This document shows, piece by piece, positions 34,351-48,240 of a stretch of DNA of 64,000 nt. A program made the translations under genes and the position numbers. The DNA comes from Pseudarthrobacter siccitolerans (GTDB taxonomy: Bacteria > Actinomycetota > Actinomycetes > Actinomycetales > Micrococcaceae): the NCBI RefSeq assembly GCF_001046895.1, contig NZ_CAQI01000044.1, positions 248,001-312,000 of the forward strand, in the 5' to 3' direction. Below the pieces are notes generated by a model. It was not told the DNA's origin, did no database searches, and worked only from the letters and a program-made list of their open reading frames with translations. Numbering within the stretch: the stretch's first letter is position 1; every line of letters begins with the position of its first letter.

Positions 34351-35136
34351 GTGACGGAGTTCGTCGATTACCAACACAGTTATCAGCACATAAAACTGAC
34401 TAGGGGTGAGGATGGAATCCTCCTGGTGCAGCTACATTCGGACAACGACTTCCTTCGCATGGGAGAAACGACTCACCGGGATCTCACCGCCGCGTTCCGG
34501 CAGATCGCTCTGGACCGCGCGAATCGGGTGGTGATCATCACCGGCACCGGTACCGACTTCATCGGCCCGCGAGCCGACGCTCCCGGAGGCAGAACCCTGA
34601 CCCGCCAGAGCAACCTCGCCGACGAGTACGCAGTGTGGGAAGAACTTGCCTGGACCAATCAGCGCGAGATGAACAATGCGCTGCTTGACATCCCCGTGCC
34701 CGTGATCGCGGCGGTCAACGGTCCCGTGCGTCGCCACTGCGAAATGCCGTTGTATTCGGACATCGTGATCGCATCCGAGACCGCCTCCTTCGAGGATTCC
34801 GCCCACTTCGATCTCCAGGATTTGGTACCGGGCGATGGCAGCCACATCTGGATGACCATGCTGCTGGGCATAAACCGCGCCCGCGCGTACATGCTCACCG
34901 GAGAGGTCATCACCGCTGAGGAGGCGCTTCGCTGGGGGCTCGTCAAGGAAGTCCTGCCACAGCAGCGCGTCCTTGAGCGTGCCTGGGAGATCGCACGCAG
35001 GATCGCCGAAAAATCGGATTCGACGCTCCGCTTCACGCGCTCCCTCATGGTTCAGCCGATCAAGAAGCAGACACTCGAGCTCCAAGGGATGGGCCTCGCC
35101 TACGAGGCCCTCGCAGCGTTTGGCCGAGGTCTCTAA
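34351..35136 (+). CDS. Enoyl-CoA hydratase/isomerase family protein
   Basis: 261 residues of the crotonase fold. The oxyanion-hole region is I-A-A-V-N-G-P-V-R-R-H-C-E-M-P, and a second conserved block is ASETASFEDSAHFDLQDLVPGDGSH. LTGEVITAEEALRWGLV follows, as in all crotonases. The catalytic Glu pair of true hydratases is not obvious, so it may catalyse another reaction, such as a hydrolysis or retro-Claisen step. The GTG at 34351 follows GAAGGA. The upstream in-frame extension crosses the promoter region and is not used. Intact member of the catabolic cluster. Confidence 0.82.
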   Translation: MTEFVDYQHSYQHIKLTRGEDGILLVQLHSDNDFLRMGETTHRDLTAAFRQIALDRANRVVIITGTGTDFIGPRADAPGGRTLTRQSNLADEYAVWEELAWTNQREMNNALLDIPVPVIAAVNGPVRRHCEMPLYSDIVIASETASFEDSAHFDLQDLVPGDGSHIWMTMLLGINRARAYMLTGEVITAEEALRWGLVKEVLPQQRVLERAWEIARRIAEKSDSTLRFTRSLMVQPIKKQTLELQGMGLAYEALAAFGRGL

Positions 35137-35179
35137 CCAATACCCTGACCTGAATGACGGATTAGAAGGAGTATCCACT

Positions 35180-35325
35180 GTGAAGAAGACCTTGGAGTGC
35201 CCGTGCGGTCAGACCATTCACGGACGGATGAAGATGACCTTGTAGCCAAGGCGAATGAGCACCTTCGCGTCGAGCACCCTGGCCGGGAGTATTCGCGCGA
35301 AGAGATCCTCTTCATGGCTTTCTGA
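35180..35325 (+). pseudogene. DUF1059 protein, frameshifted
   Basis: GTG 35180 after AGAAGGA starts V-K-K-T-L-E-C-P-C-G-Q-T-I-H-G, the CPCG motif of small DUF1059 proteins. The frame then ends early at MKMTL, but the alternative frame continues E-D-D-L-V-A-K-A-N-E-H-L-R-V-E-H-P-G-R-E-Y-S-R-E-E-I-L-F-M-A, the rest of the family pattern. A single-base change separates the parts. It lies between the enoyl-CoA hydratase and F420-dependent oxidoreductase genes. Function of the family unknown. Confidence 0.75.
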
Positions 35326-35411
35326 ACGAGCCCTCGGCAGGCCGCGCGCAAGGCTCAGGCACTGCTGCGCGGGTTCGGCTTCACGCGCACAGTGATGAGC
35401 AAAGGAGACTT

Positions 35412-36263
35412 ATGAAAAATCAACTTCAGCGCTACGGGGTGTGGAAGGTAGCAGACACCTGGACACCGGTCCTGGCGAAGGAACTGGAGACGTTGGGCTT
35501 CGGGGCTCTGTGGATCGGCGGCTCGAAGGACAGCGAACTGCACGTCGTAGAGCAACTGCTGCAGGCGACAGAGAACATCGTCATTGCCACGGGAATCATC
35601 AACGTGTGGTCCACAGATGCAGACATCGTTGGCCCAGCGTTCCATCGCATCGAGCAGCGCTTTCCTGGCAGGTTCCTTCTGGGCATTGGTGCCGGCCATC
35701 GCGAGTCCAACCAGAGCGTCTACGACAAGCCGTACACGGCAGTGAAGCACTACCTCGACCGTCTCGACGCCGGCGACGTGCCGTCCGATCGACGCGTCCT
35801 TGCCGCCCTGGGCCCCGACATGGTGCGCCTATCCGGACGCCGGTCACTGGGAGCACATCCCTACCTCACCATTCCGGAGCATACGAAGAAGGCGCGAGAT
35901 CTCCTGGGGCCACTCCCCCTCCTCGCTCCCGAGCAGAAGGTCGTCCTGGGCTCCGACCCCAGCATCACCCGCGCGGTCGGACGCGCATTCGTTGATGACC
36001 CCTACCTCCAGCGGGTGAACTACCGCAACAACCTCCTGTCCCTCGGCTACAGCGAGGACGAGATGATCAATGGTGGAAGCGACCGGCTGATCGACGACCT
36101 TGTCTTACAGGGCACAGCCGCCCGGGTAGCCGAACGGCTGGAGGGCGGCCACCACGCCGCCGGGGCCGACCACGTTGCCATCCAGCTCCTTGCGGATGGA
36201 GCGCCCACCGTCGAATCGTATCGAGAGCTGGCACAGGCTCTTGGCCTTCGCCGTGCTCGGTGA
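35412..36263 (+). CDS. LLM-class F420-dependent oxidoreductase
   Basis: 283 residues, bacterial-luciferase-like TIM barrel. Typical segments are LETLGFGALWIGG, ATGIINVWSTDADIVGPAFHRIEQRFPGRFLLGIGAGH, and LAALGPDMVRLSGRRSLGAHPYLTIPEHT near the middle. This matches the TIGR03620-like group thought to use deazaflavin F420, as in mycobacterial relatives. The ATG at 35412 follows AAAGGAG. It is the last intact gene of the catabolic cluster. The substrate is unknown. Confidence 0.82.
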   Translation: MKNQLQRYGVWKVADTWTPVLAKELETLGFGALWIGGSKDSELHVVEQLLQATENIVIATGIINVWSTDADIVGPAFHRIEQRFPGRFLLGIGAGHRESNQSVYDKPYTAVKHYLDRLDAGDVPSDRRVLAALGPDMVRLSGRRSLGAHPYLTIPEHTKKARDLLGPLPLLAPEQKVVLGSDPSITRAVGRAFVDDPYLQRVNYRNNLLSLGYSEDEMINGGSDRLIDDLVLQGTAARVAERLEGGHHAAGADHVAIQLLADGAPTVESYRELAQALGLRRAR

Positions 36264-36859
36264 CGAGGGGTCTAGCTAACGAACCAGCGTCGCTGACGCG
36301 CCGTGGTGGGAGAAAGTTGTCCTCGCGTCACTTTTGTCTCTGGTGGGTAGAGCCTGTGCGGGCAGATCATGGAGGTGTCTGCCACGGTCGAGGCCGGTCA
36401 GTACTTGGTGCTGTTTGTGAGCCTGTTAGCTAGCGTGGCACGGAGGGCTTCCACGGGAACCGTGGATTGTTGCTTTGGGGCCCCGCTCTCGCCACCACAG
36501 CCCAACCAGCCACTCGTCACCACACTTGATGCCGGCGCCTTATTCGAGGCCGACAGCACGACGTTGATGAGCCGGGAAGGCGCCATCGCCGCCGTCTCCG
36601 CACTGGTCCAAGCCTGGAAGACCGGCAAGTATTCTAGGGTCCAATGCGTCGGCCGGGTGGGGGCCAGCACGCGTGCGGGAAGCGTCCGCTGGTGGCGCCA
36701 TCGCGAAGCCATGATTCGGCGCAGCGCATCAGCGCGGCTGCTTCTGCGGGTTCAAAGAGTTCGATCTCCACGGGATCTCCAAAAGTAAGGCGTTGCTTTC
36801 CACTTTCATGACGGCTTGGAACCCGACCGACATGACCGGGGCTGCGCGCCGGGCGCATT
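36264..36859. other. Stretch of about 600 bases without a clear gene
   Basis: Both strands have frames of 90-140 codons here, but none has a good ribosome site or a family pattern. The right end continues into an IS5 tail. It may be old insertion-sequence or phage-derived DNA. No RNA gene or repeat was recognised. Confidence 0.4.
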
Positions 36860-36961
36860 TTCAAGCAATGGCGCAGCATCGCCACCCGATACGACAAACT
36901 CGCCATCACCTACCGCTCCGGGGTCGCCCTCTACTCGGTCCTGATCTGGCTACGCCAATAA
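36860..36961 (+). pseudogene. IS5-family transposase C-terminal fragment
   Basis: The frame F-K-Q-W-R-S-I-A-T-R-Y-D-K-L-A-I-T-Y-R-S-G-V-A-L, then L-Y-S-V-L-I-W-L-R-Q before the stop at 36961, is the characteristic end of IS5-type transposases. The catalytic domain is missing. It sits just beyond the integrase stop on the other strand. Confidence 0.8.
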
Positions 36962-36984
36962 GGAGACACGCCCTAGTCAGACCG

Positions 36985-38115
36985 CTACCGCTGAAAAGCC
37001 GTGACGGAACGCTCAGCAGCGAAAGCGCCAGCCTGCAGCGCCTCCGGCATAAAGTACCCGTACACCTGCTCAGTAGTCCGTGTAGAGGCATGCCCGAGCC
37101 GGCGCGAGATGGTGAACAAGGGCACTCCGTCCTGGATCAGCCAGGACGCGTGGGTGTGGCGGAGGTCGTGAATCCGCGGATTCTTAGTGAGCCCGATTGC
37201 TTGGGCCGTTCGAACGGCAGGAACCCAGTAGTCGTGCCAGTAAAGCTTGTGGATGATTCGCCCACCTTTGGGCGTCGTGAACACAAGTTCCCTCCCCGGC
37301 CTGCTCGCAACCAGCGGGATCAGCAGCTCCACAAGGGCAGGGTTCAACCCTATGGTCCGCTTACCGGCGCCTGTCTTCGTCGCCCCGATGTAGTACTGGT
37401 TCTGTCCGTCCCGCTTCCAGGCCTTGTTGATCCGGGCCGTGGGCGGTTTGGAGAGCAGGTCCACGTCGGCAACAGTAAGGGCGGTGGCCTCGCCAAAGCG
37501 GGTGCCCGTCATGACCAGGAAATTGGTGAAGGCCTTGTATCGCTCCCCCATCCCCTCCATGATGAGGCTGAACTCCGTATGGGTGAGGAACATCGCCTCG
37601 TCCTCGGCCTTCTCAATGCCCGGTAGCTGAACCCCACGGCAGGGGTTCCGCGTAATGTAGCCGAGCATCTCCGCCGTGTTCATGGCTGCCGAAATCAGGC
37701 CATGCACGTTGTGGATGGTCTTTGGGGCCTTGCCCTTCGCCATCATCGACTTCACCCAGTGCGCGATCAGCCGGTAGTCCAGCTTGTCCACCGGTACATG
37801 GCCGATGACGTTCCGGATATGCAGGTCCAGCATCGTCTGGTACGTCTTCGTGGTTCCGCTCGATGGGCGAATCAACAGGTCGATGTGTTCCTGCATGACT
37901 TCGGCCACAGTGGGCGTGCGTTTCTCGTTCGACAGGATGGCATGCTGCGCGATCTCGAAGGACTGGCCATTGGCGTCCAAAAGCCTCTTCAGGGTCTCGG
38001 CTTCGACGAGGGTAGGAACAGTGATGCCCTGCTGCTCGCGGCTCTTCGGGTCCCGCCACAACACCATGTAGGACGATGAGCCGTCCTTTTTGGTGCGTTT
38101 TCGAATGCTTGCCAC
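36985..38115 (-). CDS. Tyrosine site-specific recombinase (integrase)
   Basis: 376 residues. An N-terminal arm-binding region (RTKKDGSSSYMVLWRDP) and a SAM-like core-binding domain (about 70-165) precede the catalytic domain, with Arg in TGTRFGEATAL, H-x-x-R-H in IHDLRHTHAS, H in RRLGHASTRTT, and the nucleophile Tyr in VYGYFM. All catalytic residues are present, so it may be active. The ATG at 38115 is 87 bases from the 3' end of tRNA-Leu, the classic placement of the integrase of a tRNA-targeting element. It shapes the right end of the accessory region. Confidence 0.9.
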   Translation of the reverse strand: MASIRKRTKKDGSSSYMVLWRDPKSREQQGITVPTLVEAETLKRLLDANGQSFEIAQHAILSNEKRTPTVAEVMQEHIDLLIRPSSGTTKTYQTMLDLHIRNVIGHVPVDKLDYRLIAHWVKSMMAKGKAPKTIHNVHGLISAAMNTAEMLGYITRNPCRGVQLPGIEKAEDEAMFLTHTEFSLIMEGMGERYKAFTNFLVMTGTRFGEATALTVADVDLLSKPPTARINKAWKRDGQNQYYIGATKTGAGKRTIGLNPALVELLIPLVASRPGRELVFTTPKGGRIIHKLYWHDYWVPAVRTAQAIGLTKNPRIHDLRHTHASWLIQDGVPLFTISRRLGHASTRTTEQVYGYFMPEALQAGAFAAERSVTAFQR

Positions 38116-38134
38116 ACAAAAAACGGTACGCCGC

Positions 38135-38165
38135 TGTCAACACTTTGGGCGGTTTTGTCAACACT
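38135..38165. repeat. Paired direct repeat TGTCAACACT
   Basis: TGTCAACACT at 38135-38144 and 38156-38165, spaced 21 bases start to start (two helical turns), between the integrase gene and tRNA-Leu. Read on the minus strand each is AGTGTTGACA, which includes a -35-like TTGACA. Possible integrase arm sites or operator. Confidence 0.5.
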
Positions 38166-38202
38166 GAAAGACTAAACAGGCCTTTGACCTGCGGAAACAC
38201 TG

Positions 38203-38284
38203 TGCCCGAGGTGGGACTCGAACCCACACACCTTTCGATACCGCATTTTGAGTGCGGCGCGTCTGCCAATTCCGCCACTCGGGC
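38203..38284 (-). tRNA. tRNA-Leu (anticodon CAA)
   Basis: 82 bases. On the minus strand the acceptor GCCCGAG pairs with CTCGGGC, with discriminator A. The anticodon stem CCGCA/TGCGG encloses CTCAAAA (anticodon CAA, codon UUG). The T-arm GTGGGTTCGAGTCCCAC is intact. A variable arm of leucine type is present. CCA is not encoded. It is the likely attachment site of the neighbouring integrase. Confidence 0.92.
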
Positions 38285-38489
38285 GCGGATTACACGAAGC
38301 AAAAGGCTACGCCCACAGCTGATTGTGAGCAACGCGATCGCTTCACGTACGCGGAATTACTCTACATGCAGATAGGCTAAATTCCAGAATCGCGCCGCCG
38401 ACGCCGCAACCAACCATGCAGATCAAGTACTGGACCGGGCGCACACCTAAGATAGTGATGTCCCCGCCGTACCTTTCCAAGGAGATCCC

Positions 38490-39095
38490 GTGACTGAACA
38501 GACGGAGTCAAAACCATCGTCCCAGCCGGCGCGCCGCGTCATTGTGGCCGAGGATGAAACCCTCATCCGCCTCGACATCATCGAAATCCTGCGCGGCGAA
38601 GGCTATGACGTCATCGGCGAAGCAGACAACGGTGAGAAGGCCGTCCAGCTGGCCGAGGAACTGAAGCCGGACCTGGTCCTGATGGACGTCAAGATGCCCG
38701 TCATGGACGGCATCTCCGCAGCCGAAAAGATCGTCAAGGCCCGCATCGCCCCCGTGGTCCTGCTGACCGCTTTCAGCCAGAAGGAACTCGTGGAGCGCGC
38801 CCGCGACGCCGGCGCCATGGCCTACGTGGTGAAGCCCTTCACCCCCGCTGACCTCATCCCTGCGCTCGAGATTGCGCTCTCCCGCCACGAGGAGATCAAA
38901 GCCCTCGAAAGCGAAGTCTCCGACCTCCAGGAGCAGTTCGCCACCCGCAAGCTCGTGGAGCGCGCCAAGAGCCTGCTCACCACCAAGATGGGCCTCACCG
39001 AGCCCGAAGCTTTCCGCTGGATCCAGAAGACCTCCATGGACCGCCGCCTCAGCATGCGCGAAGTGGCCGAAACGATCATCAACCAGGTCAACTAG
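38490..39095 (+). CDS. ANTAR-domain response regulator (PdtaR-like)
   Basis: 201 residues. The receiver domain (about 16-130) has acidic residues in VAEDETLIRLD, the phosphorylated Asp in DLVLMDVKMP, Thr in LLTAFS and Lys in VVKPF. The C-terminal part is ANTAR, with ATRKLVERAKSLLTTKMGLTEPEAFRWIQKTSMDRRLSMREVAETII, an RNA-binding antiterminator domain. This is the PdtaR layout, which in mycobacteria is controlled by a histidine kinase; no kinase is in the window. The GTG at 38490 follows AAGGAGA. A bidirectional terminator separates it from pyk. Confidence 0.9.
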   Translation: MTEQTESKPSSQPARRVIVAEDETLIRLDIIEILRGEGYDVIGEADNGEKAVQLAEELKPDLVLMDVKMPVMDGISAAEKIVKARIAPVVLLTAFSQKELVERARDAGAMAYVVKPFTPADLIPALEIALSRHEEIKALESEVSDLQEQFATRKLVERAKSLLTTKMGLTEPEAFRWIQKTSMDRRLSMREVAETIINQVN

Positions 39096-39157
39096 CGCCG
39101 ACGGGTTGGGCCTGTTGATTTCGACTGGCTCAACCACCGGAGCGACAAAACGAAAAT

Positions 39158-39190
39158 AGGACCCCCGCCAACCGGCGGGGGTCCTTTCGT
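39158..39190. terminator. Bidirectional terminator
   Basis: AGGACCCCCGCC (39158-39169) pairs with GGCGGGGGTCCT (39174-39185) around AACC. A short T run follows on the plus strand and an A-rich run precedes it, so it can end both the ANTAR gene and the convergent pyk transcript. Confidence 0.75.
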
Positions 39191-39200
39191 GTCAGAAAGC

Positions 39201-40691
39201 CTAGGCCTTCTTCTTCTTTTCCGGCCAGGGGCCGAGCTTTTCCTTGTTGCTGGTGACTTCACCTGCGCGGGTGGAGTCGGCGAGGTCGCCCACCTTGTGC
39301 ACCTTCAACGAGTTCGTGGAACCGGCCTTTCCGGGAGGGGAACCGGCGGCGATGACCACCAGGTCACCGTCCTGGACCAGTTCCATCTCCATCAGGCTGC
39401 GGTCAACCTGCGCGGTCATGGCGTCGGTGTGGTCCACCATCTGCACCAGAACCGGCTGGATGCCCCAGGTCAGCGCCAGCTGGTTCCAGACCTGCTCCAC
39501 CGGGGTGAAGGCGAAGACCGGCTTGATCGGCCGCAGGCGGGACAGGCGGCGTGCGGAGTCACCGGACTGGGTGAAAGCACAGATGTACTTTGCGTCCAGC
39601 TGGTCGGCGATTTCGACGGCGGCACGGGTGATGGCGCCGCCACGGGTCTTGGGCTTGGTGCCCAGCGGGGGGACGCGCTCCAGGCCGTGGACCTCGGTGG
39701 ATTCGATGATCCGGGCCATGACCTTGACGGTCTCGATCGGGTACTTGCCCACGCTCGTCTCGCCCGACAGCATCACGGCGTCTGCACCATCAAGCACGGC
39801 GTTGGCGCAGTCTGATGCCTCTGCGCGGGTGGGGCGCGGGTTGTCGATCATGGATTCCAGGACCTGGGTTGCCACGATGACGGGCTTGGCCCAGCGGCGG
39901 GCCAGCTCGATGGCGCGCTTCTGCACAATCGGCACTTCCTCCAGCGGAAGCTCCACACCCAGGTCACCTCGGGCCACCATGATCGCGTCGAACGCGTCGA
40001 TGATCTCGGGCAGCTGCTCCACGGCCTGCGGCTTTTCGATCTTGGCGATCACCGGCACGCGGCGGCCTTCTTCGTCCATGATCTCGTGGACGCGCGTGAT
40101 GTCGGAGGCGTCGCGCACGAAGGACAGTGCCACCAGGTCAACACCGCGGCGCATGGCCCAGCGGAGGTCGTCCTCGTCCTTTTCGCTCAGCGCGGGGACG
40201 TTGACAGCCACACCCGGAAGGTTGATGCCCTTGTTGTTGGACACCATGCCGCCCACGGTCACCTCGGCGACCACCTTGACGTCGTCGACCGCCGTGGCAC
40301 GCAGGGCCACCTTGCCGTCGTCGATCAGCAGCGCGTCTCCCACGTTGACGTCCTCGGTGAGGCTCTTCAGCGTGGTGGAGCAGATGTCCTTGGTGCCGGG
40401 AACGTCCTCGGTGGTGATGGTAAAGGTGTCACCGACGGCGAGGGCGTGCGGGCCGTCAACGAACCGGCCAAGGCGGATCTTGGGTCCCTGCAGGTCGGCC
40501 ATGATGGCCACAGCCTTGCCGAGATCGGCGGCTGCCTTCCGGACGTTTTCGTAGGTGTTGTCATGCACGGAGTAGTCGCCGTGGCTCATGTTCATACGGG
40601 CAACGTCAACACCGGCTTCCAGCACCGCGAGGGTGTTTTCATAGCTGGCAATTGCCGGGCCGAACGTAGCCACAATTTTTGCGCGTCTCAT
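39201..40691 (-). CDS. pyk: Pyruvate kinase
   Basis: 496 residues. MRRAKIVATFGPAIASYENTLAVLEAGVDVARMNMSHGDY opens the barrel; IAKIEKPQAVEQLPEIIDAFDAIMVARGDLGVELPLEEVP carries the catalytic Lys and the metal-binding Glu and Asp of the signature region, and KPVIVATQVLESMI follows. Makes pyruvate and ATP from phosphoenolpyruvate and ADP. Length is normal. The last residues are a Lys-rich tail. It follows the gltBD genes but with a 64-base gap, so it may have its own promoter. Confidence 0.95.
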   Translation of the reverse strand: MRRAKIVATFGPAIASYENTLAVLEAGVDVARMNMSHGDYSVHDNTYENVRKAAADLGKAVAIMADLQGPKIRLGRFVDGPHALAVGDTFTITTEDVPGTKDICSTTLKSLTEDVNVGDALLIDDGKVALRATAVDDVKVVAEVTVGGMVSNNKGINLPGVAVNVPALSEKDEDDLRWAMRRGVDLVALSFVRDASDITRVHEIMDEEGRRVPVIAKIEKPQAVEQLPEIIDAFDAIMVARGDLGVELPLEEVPIVQKRAIELARRWAKPVIVATQVLESMIDNPRPTRAEASDCANAVLDGADAVMLSGETSVGKYPIETVKVMARIIESTEVHGLERVPPLGTKPKTRGGAITRAAVEIADQLDAKYICAFTQSGDSARRLSRLRPIKPVFAFTPVEQVWNQLALTWGIQPVLVQMVDHTDAMTAQVDRSLMEMELVQDGDLVVIAAGSPPGKAGSTNSLKVHKVGDLADSTRAGEVTSNKEKLGPWPEKKKKA

Positions 40692-40755
40692 ATACCTACC
40701 CTATTGGTCTCTTGCATTGGTTAAGTTGTCGAAGAGGTGAACCCTCGGTGCAGCT

Positions 40756-42205
40756 CTAGAGGACGGCGATGGCCCGGTCCGTAGGCGCCACGGGTGCGGG
40801 CAGGATGGTGCTGCCCATCAGGTATTTATCCACGGCTGCGGCAGCGGCACGTCCTTCGGCGATGGCCCACACAATGAGGGACTGTCCGCGGCCGGCGTCG
40901 CCCGCCACGAAGACACCTTCGGTGTTGGTCATGTAGTAGCCGTCGCGGGACACGTTGCCGCGGCCGTCGAATTCGGCGTGCACCTGTTCGGTGATCCCGG
41001 CAGGCTCCGCGCCGGTGAAGCCCAGGGACAGGAACACCAGGTCAGCGGGGATGATCCGCTCCGTGCCGGCCTTGGGCAGGCGCTTGCCGTCCACGAACTC
41101 CGTCTCGGCAACCTTCACGCCGGTCAGCTTGCCGTTTTCGCCCACGAACTCCACGGTGGAGGCGAGGTAGGTCCGCTCGCCGCCTTCCTCGTGCGCGCTG
41201 GCAACTTCAAAGAGCGTGGGGAACGTCGGCCAGGGCTGGTGGCTGGCACGCTCGGCCGGCGGCTGCTTGCCGATGGCGAGGGTGGTCACCGACGCAGCGC
41301 CGTGCCGGTGGGCGGTGCCGAGGCAGTCCGCTCCGGTATCGCCGCCGCCCAGGATCACCACGTGCTTGCCCTGCGCGTGGATCTGGTCCTCGATCTGCTC
41401 CCCCGCGACAACGCGGTTGGCCGGCACCAGGTAATCCATGGCGAAGTGGACGCCGTCGAGGTCGCGGCCCGGGATGGGCAGGTCACGCGGGACGGTGGCG
41501 CCGGTGCAGACCACGACGGCGTCATAGCGCCTGCGCAGCTGCTCCCAGGTCACGTCCGTGCCCACGTTAACACCGGTGCGGAAGCGGGTACCTTCCGACT
41601 TCATCTGCTCGATGCGGCGGTCCACCTGCTCTTTTTCCATCTTGAAATCGGGGATGCCATACCGCAGCAGGCCGCCGATCTTGTCGTCACGCTCGTACAC
41701 GGCAACGGTGTGGCCCACACGGGTCAGCTGCTGCGCCACGGCCAGGCCGGCAGGGCCGGAGCCGACGACGGCAACGGTCTTTCCGGTCAGGCGAGCCGGC
41801 GGCAGGGGGCTGACCCAGCCGTTGTCCCAGGCTTCGTCGATGATGGAGACTTCCACCTGCTTGATGGTAACGGCGGGCTGGTTGATGCCCAGCACACAGG
41901 ACGCCTCGCACGGAGCCGGGCACAGGCGGCCGGTGAACTCCGGGAAGTTGTTGGTGGCGTGCAGGCGCTCGATCGCTTCCTCGCCCTTGTCCCGCCACAT
42001 GAGGTCGTTCCACTCGGGAATGAGGTTGCCCAGCGGGCAGCCCTGGTGGCAGAACGGGACGCCGCAGTCCATGCAGCGGCCGGCCTGCGCCTTCAGCGTG
42101 CCCTTTTCCTGTGCCTCGTACACTTCCTTCCAGTCCATGATGCGGACGGGAACGGGACGGCGCGGCTGGGTTTCACGCTGACGTACTTTCAAAAATCCGC
42201 GTGGA

Positions 42206-42213
<8 letters not shown>
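40756..42213 (-). CDS. gltD: Glutamate synthase small subunit
   Basis: 485 residues. The N-terminal cysteines ([14 protein letters not shown]) bind [4Fe-4S] clusters; [15 protein letters not shown] and [11 protein letters not shown] are the FAD and NADPH motifs. It feeds electrons from NADPH to GltB for the synthesis of glutamate from glutamine and 2-oxoglutarate. The start is GTG 42213, inside the end of gltB (GTGGCTGA, 8-base overlap). Confidence 0.95.
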
Positions 42214-46819
<4,606 letters not shown>

Positions 46820-47082
46820 GGGAGACGTCCTTCCTCCTGATCGTGCGTATGGAAGGGACACCGTTGGCCCCACTCGTCGGGCGCCGCTCACATGGGCACA
46901 ACAAAGTGTTACTTACTGGAAATTGTAGGTCAGCCCGGCCTGCTGAACTAACGGTTACGCAGGCCCCTGCCCAGGGCTTCACCTGACAGCAGCTCTATGC
47001 TGTACAGATTTGGCCCCATGCCACGACACTGTGGTTTTCGGGAGCTTCGAGCGGTGGCTCTGCTGCCCTTCGGGCCGGCGGT
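46820..47082. promoter_or_regulatory. gltB upstream region
   Basis: 263 bases between lgt and gltB. On the minus strand a TACAAT lies near 46919-46924, a possible -10. An AGTAACACTTTGTTGTG stretch follows. No reliable nitrogen-regulator box could be assigned by eye. No small gene is seen. Confidence 0.3.
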
Positions 47083-48237
47083 TTACTTGCTGGTGCCGGC
47101 CTCCGGTGCGGCTCCGGTGGCTGTACTGCCGGAATGTCCGGCAGCCGTTGCATCCTGTCCCGGCTTGACGCCGGCCGGTGCTGCCGAGGCCTCTTCCGCG
47201 GGGACGGATTCGGGCCTGGAACCGCTTTGGTTATCAGGGAGATTATCACGCGATTCACTATCTGAGACAACAGGGTCCGTATCACGGACCGAGTCGCTGG
47301 TGCCTGTTACGGCCTCCCCGCCCTGTCTTTCCGAAGGTTTCCGGCCCGGCAGGTATACCGTGTCCGGCTCCGTCCTCTTCTTCAATCCCAGCACGATGAA
47401 CGCCGCCAGCGCGGCCAGGAAAACGAAGATGCTGGTCCAGACATTCAGCCGGGTGGTGATGCCGAACAGCGAAATCTGCTCCGCATCGTCGATGCGCATG
47501 GCTTCGATCCAGACCCGGCCCAGCGTGTAGTACATGGCGTAGAGCCAGAACAGCCTGCTGCGGCGGAAGTTGAACTTCCGGTCCAGGGCGAGCAGGATAA
47601 CGACGCCGGCCAGGTTCCACAGCGATTCGTACAGGAACGTGGGGTGGAACAGGGTGTCCGCGGCCACTCCGGCGGGGAAGTTGGGGTTGTCCGCGTCGAT
47701 CTGCAGCCCCCAGGGCAGCGTGGTGGGCCCGCCAAAGAGTTCCTGGTTGAAGTAGTTGCCCCAGCGGCCCACGGCCTGGGCGAGCAGCAGCCCGGGGGCG
47801 GCGGCGTCCAGGAACGCGCTGAGCTTGACGCCGCTGCGGCGGCAGCCGATCCACGCACCGACCGCGCCCAGGACCACGGCGCCCCAGATGCCCAGGCCCC
47901 CGCGCTGGATCTGCGGGATCAGGGAGAGGTCGCCGGTGCCGTCAAAGCCGGGGCCGAAGTAGGCGTCCGGCGAGGACACCACGTGGTAGAGCCGGCCGCC
48001 GATGATTCCGAACGGAATGGCCCAGACCACGATGTCCCAGACACTGCCTTCGGGCGCGCCGCGCTTAGCCCAGCGGACCGACGTGAGCCACAGGCCCACC
48101 ACGATGCCGGCCAGGATGCACAGGGCGTAGGCGTGGATGCGCAGCGTTCCCCAGGGCAGGGGAATATCGAACCCGGACCAGTCCGGGCTGGGAATGCTGG
48201 CCGGCACCAGGGCCGCCGCCTGAAGGAGCGTCTGCAT
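47083..48237 (-). CDS. lgt: Prolipoprotein diacylglyceryl transferase
   Basis: 384 residues with about seven membrane segments. The Lgt signature G-R-W-G-N-Y-F-N-Q-E is present, with GGLGIWGAVV and HPTFLYESLWN elsewhere. It transfers diacylglycerol to the lipobox Cys of prolipoproteins, such as those at 2.8, 3.3, 18.9 and 25.8 kb in this window. After the last membrane segment there is a long hydrophilic tail of about 100 residues, rich in Ser, Glu and Pro, found in many actinobacterial Lgt. It starts 3 bases after the trpA stop, so it is transcribed with the trp genes. Confidence 0.95.
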   Translation of the reverse strand: MQTLLQAAALVPASIPSPDWSGFDIPLPWGTLRIHAYALCILAGIVVGLWLTSVRWAKRGAPEGSVWDIVVWAIPFGIIGGRLYHVVSSPDAYFGPGFDGTGDLSLIPQIQRGGLGIWGAVVLGAVGAWIGCRRSGVKLSAFLDAAAPGLLLAQAVGRWGNYFNQELFGGPTTLPWGLQIDADNPNFPAGVAADTLFHPTFLYESLWNLAGVVILLALDRKFNFRRSRLFWLYAMYYTLGRVWIEAMRIDDAEQISLFGITTRLNVWTSIFVFLAALAAFIVLGLKKRTEPDTVYLPGRKPSERQGGEAVTGTSDSVRDTDPVVSDSESRDNLPDNQSGSRPESVPAEEASAAPAGVKPGQDATAAGHSGSTATGAAPEAGTSK

Positions 48238-48240
48238 GGA

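Larger units (their letters stand above)
22986..38202. mobile_element. Putative tRNA-Leu-anchored genomic island
   Basis: The right end is well supported: an integrase next to the 3' end of tRNA-Leu(CAA). Inside are IS110, IS481 and IS5 remnants and many pseudogenes. The left limit is a guess; I did not find a second copy of the tRNA 3' end, so the ABC transporter could be inside or outside. Treat the left boundary as undefined. Confidence 0.35.

Noticed and set aside
36398..36788. Two frames of about 100-140 codons on opposite strands
   Set aside because: Neither has a ribosome site or recognisable protein features.
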